DNA from: JBFMDN01 sp040753915 | GTDB lineage: Bacteria; Desulfobacterota; Desulfomonilia; Desulfomonilales; Desulfomonilaceae | NCBI GenBank assembly: GCA_040753915.1 | Contig: JBFMDN010000060.1 | Coordinates: 1-35,206, forward strand | Length of the DNA: 35,206 bases | Direction of reading: 5' to 3' | In this document: piece by piece, positions 33,807 through 35,206 of the stretch | Layout of the letters: every line of letters begins with the position of its first letter | How positions within the stretch are numbered: the first letter of the stretch is position 1 | The notes under the pieces: generated by a model | What the model was told of the DNA's origin: nothing | Seen by the model: only the letters and a program-made list of their open reading frames with translations | Database searches by the model: none | Translations under genes and position numbers: made by a program

Positions 33807-34994
33807 ATGGAAAACATGGCGCTCTACAAGGACCGATTCGAGAACCTGATGAGGGTCGCGGAGAAGATTACTGCAACGCTCAATATCGGGGACATTCTCG
33901 AGACCATCAGGGATCAGGTGAAGATCACCGTTCCCCATGCAAAGGAAGCGTGTCTCATCCTCGTGGATCCGGAAGCACCCGAATACACGCGTCCCCTGCA
34001 CTGCACGGTGAAACGGGATCAGGTCAATTGCCACCTATGCAAGCAGGGAAAGGAAATCATCGATCGAGCCCTCGGAGAGGCCGTGCCGTTCCAGTGCAGC
34101 GTTGGAAGCCCGGTGCCCGCGCCTGCGGCTGCGGGGTCCAGCGGCGTCCCTATCTGCGAGATCGCTTTGCCCGTGTACGACGGAACCGAGCCTCTGGCGG
34201 TGCTTAACGTCGTGACCCATGATGGGGCCGTTTTGGACGAAAGAGACCTGATCCTGCTGAAAGATCTGGCGGGCCTCGCCACCAATACCCTCATCAATGC
34301 TCGGAAATACTCCAAGATGGCGCGCCAGCACCTTACTCTCGAACGTATCATGGCGCACATTAAACCGTTTGTCCCAGAGACCGTTCAGCGCATTATAGAA
34401 AAGAATCCCGATAGCCCAGCCTTTGAGAAGATCGAGATGGATGTATCGGTCCTGTTTCTTGACGTGGCAGATTACACGCGCATCAGTCAGACTCTGACGC
34501 AGGACCGGGTCAATTTCATTATCGAAAAATACTTTTCCAGTTTCCTCGATATCATTTACTCGCACGGAGGAGACGTCAATGAGACGGCCGGTGACGGGTT
34601 GATGGCCATATTTCAAGGGGCCGAGCACGACCATCCGCTGAACGCCGCGGCAGCAGCCCTTGAAATACGGCACCGTACCCTCCAGATCAACGAGGAGCTC
34701 AAAACGCTCTTTTTTCCTGTCACCGTGAACATGGGCATCAATTCGGGAAAGGCCCTCGTGGGGATGAGTCGATTCGCTGGGGCGGCAGCGACGCGAATGA
34801 CCTACACGGCATCGGGATCCGTCACAAATCTGGCTGCCAGGCTTGCGGCAACGTCAAAAGACGGGGAGATTCTCCTGGGAGCTGAGACTGCTCGCAGGAT
34901 CGAGGGGAAAATGGTTTTGTGGGACAGAGGCTGGATGAGCTTCAAGAACTTCGCCGAAAAGCTTCGCGTGTACAGCCTCGTGCCTCCGACGTAG
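33807..34994 (+). CDS. GAF-domain class III nucleotide cyclase with non-canonical substrate residues
   Basis: The 395-aa cytoplasmic protein has an N-terminal GAF domain (about residues 10-165) with a cysteine cluster (C66, C75, C78, C97) that could hold a metal or redox group. A short helix then leads to a class III cyclase domain (210-395). Metal Asps are D219 (VLFLDVADYT) and D263 (AGDGLMAIF); the transition-state pair N341 and R345 is in TNLAARL. The base-recognising Lys is Glu259 (VNETAGDG), and the partner position is Thr334 (YTASG). So ATP use is not assured; GTP or another substrate is possible. ATG 33807 is taken because the GAF domain starts directly after; starts back to 33753 are possible. 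Confidence 0.85.
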   Translation: MENMALYKDRFENLMRVAEKITATLNIGDILETIRDQVKITVPHAKEACLILVDPEAPEYTRPLHCTVKRDQVNCHLCKQGKEIIDRALGEAVPFQCSVGSPVPAPAAAGSSGVPICEIALPVYDGTEPLAVLNVVTHDGAVLDERDLILLKDLAGLATNTLINARKYSKMARQHLTLERIMAHIKPFVPETVQRIIEKNPDSPAFEKIEMDVSVLFLDVADYTRISQTLTQDRVNFIIEKYFSSFLDIIYSHGGDVNETAGDGLMAIFQGAEHDHPLNAAAAALEIRHRTLQINEELKTLFFPVTVNMGINSGKALVGMSRFAGAAATRMTYTASGSVTNLAARLAATSKDGEILLGAETARRIEGKMVLWDRGWMSFKNFAEKLRVYSLVPPT

Positions 34995-35029
34995 GAAGCA
35001 TTTCGTAAGCGCGGTCACGTGCTTGAACA

Positions 35030-35206
35030 AATCCCCAGATGTAGGGTAGCCTTTTAGGCTGCCATTTCCCCAGAATGCGGGCTGGAAAGCCTGCACTACA
35101 ATGCCCGGTCGGACGAATCCCCAGATGTAGGGTAGCCTTTTAGGCTGCCATTCTCCCAGAATGCAGGCTGGAAAGCCTGCACTACAATGCCCGGTCGGAC
35201 GAATCC
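35030..35206. repeat. 86-bp tandem repeat, two full units and start of a third
   Basis: Units begin AATCCCCAGATGTAGGGTAG at 35030, 35116 and 35202 and are nearly identical. Each holds a GTAGCCTTTTAGGCTGCC hairpin and a GCAGGCTGGAAAGCCTGC hairpin and ends CCCGGTCGGACG. The array runs off the window end, so its full length is unknown. Confidence 0.85.

Noticed and set aside
35030..35206. CRISPR array
   Set aside because: Whole 86-bp units repeat without variable spacers; no cas genes are present.

Overview
The window looks like a chromosomal segment of a Gram-negative bacterium, probably a deltaproteobacterium (Desulfobacterota). This is an inference from the gene families: a five-PAS hybrid histidine kinase, a class III cyclase of the 'NETAGDG' type, RND efflux genes, abundant small intergenic repeats, and a separate SerC/SerA/PurA block. 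No rRNA or other decisive taxonomic marker is present.

Layout. (1) Positions 1-10283 are an accessory island joined to the 3' end of a tRNA-Pro(CGG) gene (10283-10359, minus). It holds a RAYT-type transposase end (1-208). A run of plus-strand genes follows: a PLD-like protein, an AbiU2-like HEPN protein, a PD-(D/E)XK-like nuclease, a giant zinc-ribbon/nuclease protein split by a one-base frameshift, a DUF429 (RNase H-like) protein, and an RlmJ-like protein whose DPPY motif has become DPIS. A minus-strand gene (7639-8982) then carries a second PLD-like domain related to the first. The island ends in wreckage: a CHAT-domain gene tail, a RAYT deletion derivative and a decapitated tyrosine integrase next to the tRNA. 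It reads as a defence-type island, with several nuclease families and no housekeeping genes.

(2) Positions 10360-16602 hold a sensor hybrid kinase (minus), a small Myb/SANT-like HTH protein whose stop codon lies inside a MITE, a small exported-protein frame interrupted by TGA with a GGUC-loop hairpin just downstream, and tyrS.

(3) Positions 16735-22724 hold tlyA with two small envelope genes (minus). Divergent from these, on the plus strand, lie serC, serA (serine biosynthesis) and purA.

(4) Positions 22725-28366 hold nested MITEs, then an RND pump and its membrane fusion protein (minus, pump first), then a second copy of the 13.98-kb MITE in opposite orientation.

(5) Positions 28367-35206 hold a methyl-accepting chemotaxis protein, another MITE, a secreted Lys/Ser-rich basic protein, an unknown 262-aa protein, queC, a GAF-class III cyclase with an unusual active site, and an 86-bp tandem repeat running off the window end.

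The best candidates for something undescribed are the island gene set at 275-8982, especially the nine-zinc-ribbon protein with an embedded nuclease, the two bracketing PLD-like paralogues, and the DUF429/RlmJ-like overlapping pair. Next in interest are three MITE families, one inserted into the hairpin loop of another, and the possible Sec codon at 15116-15118.
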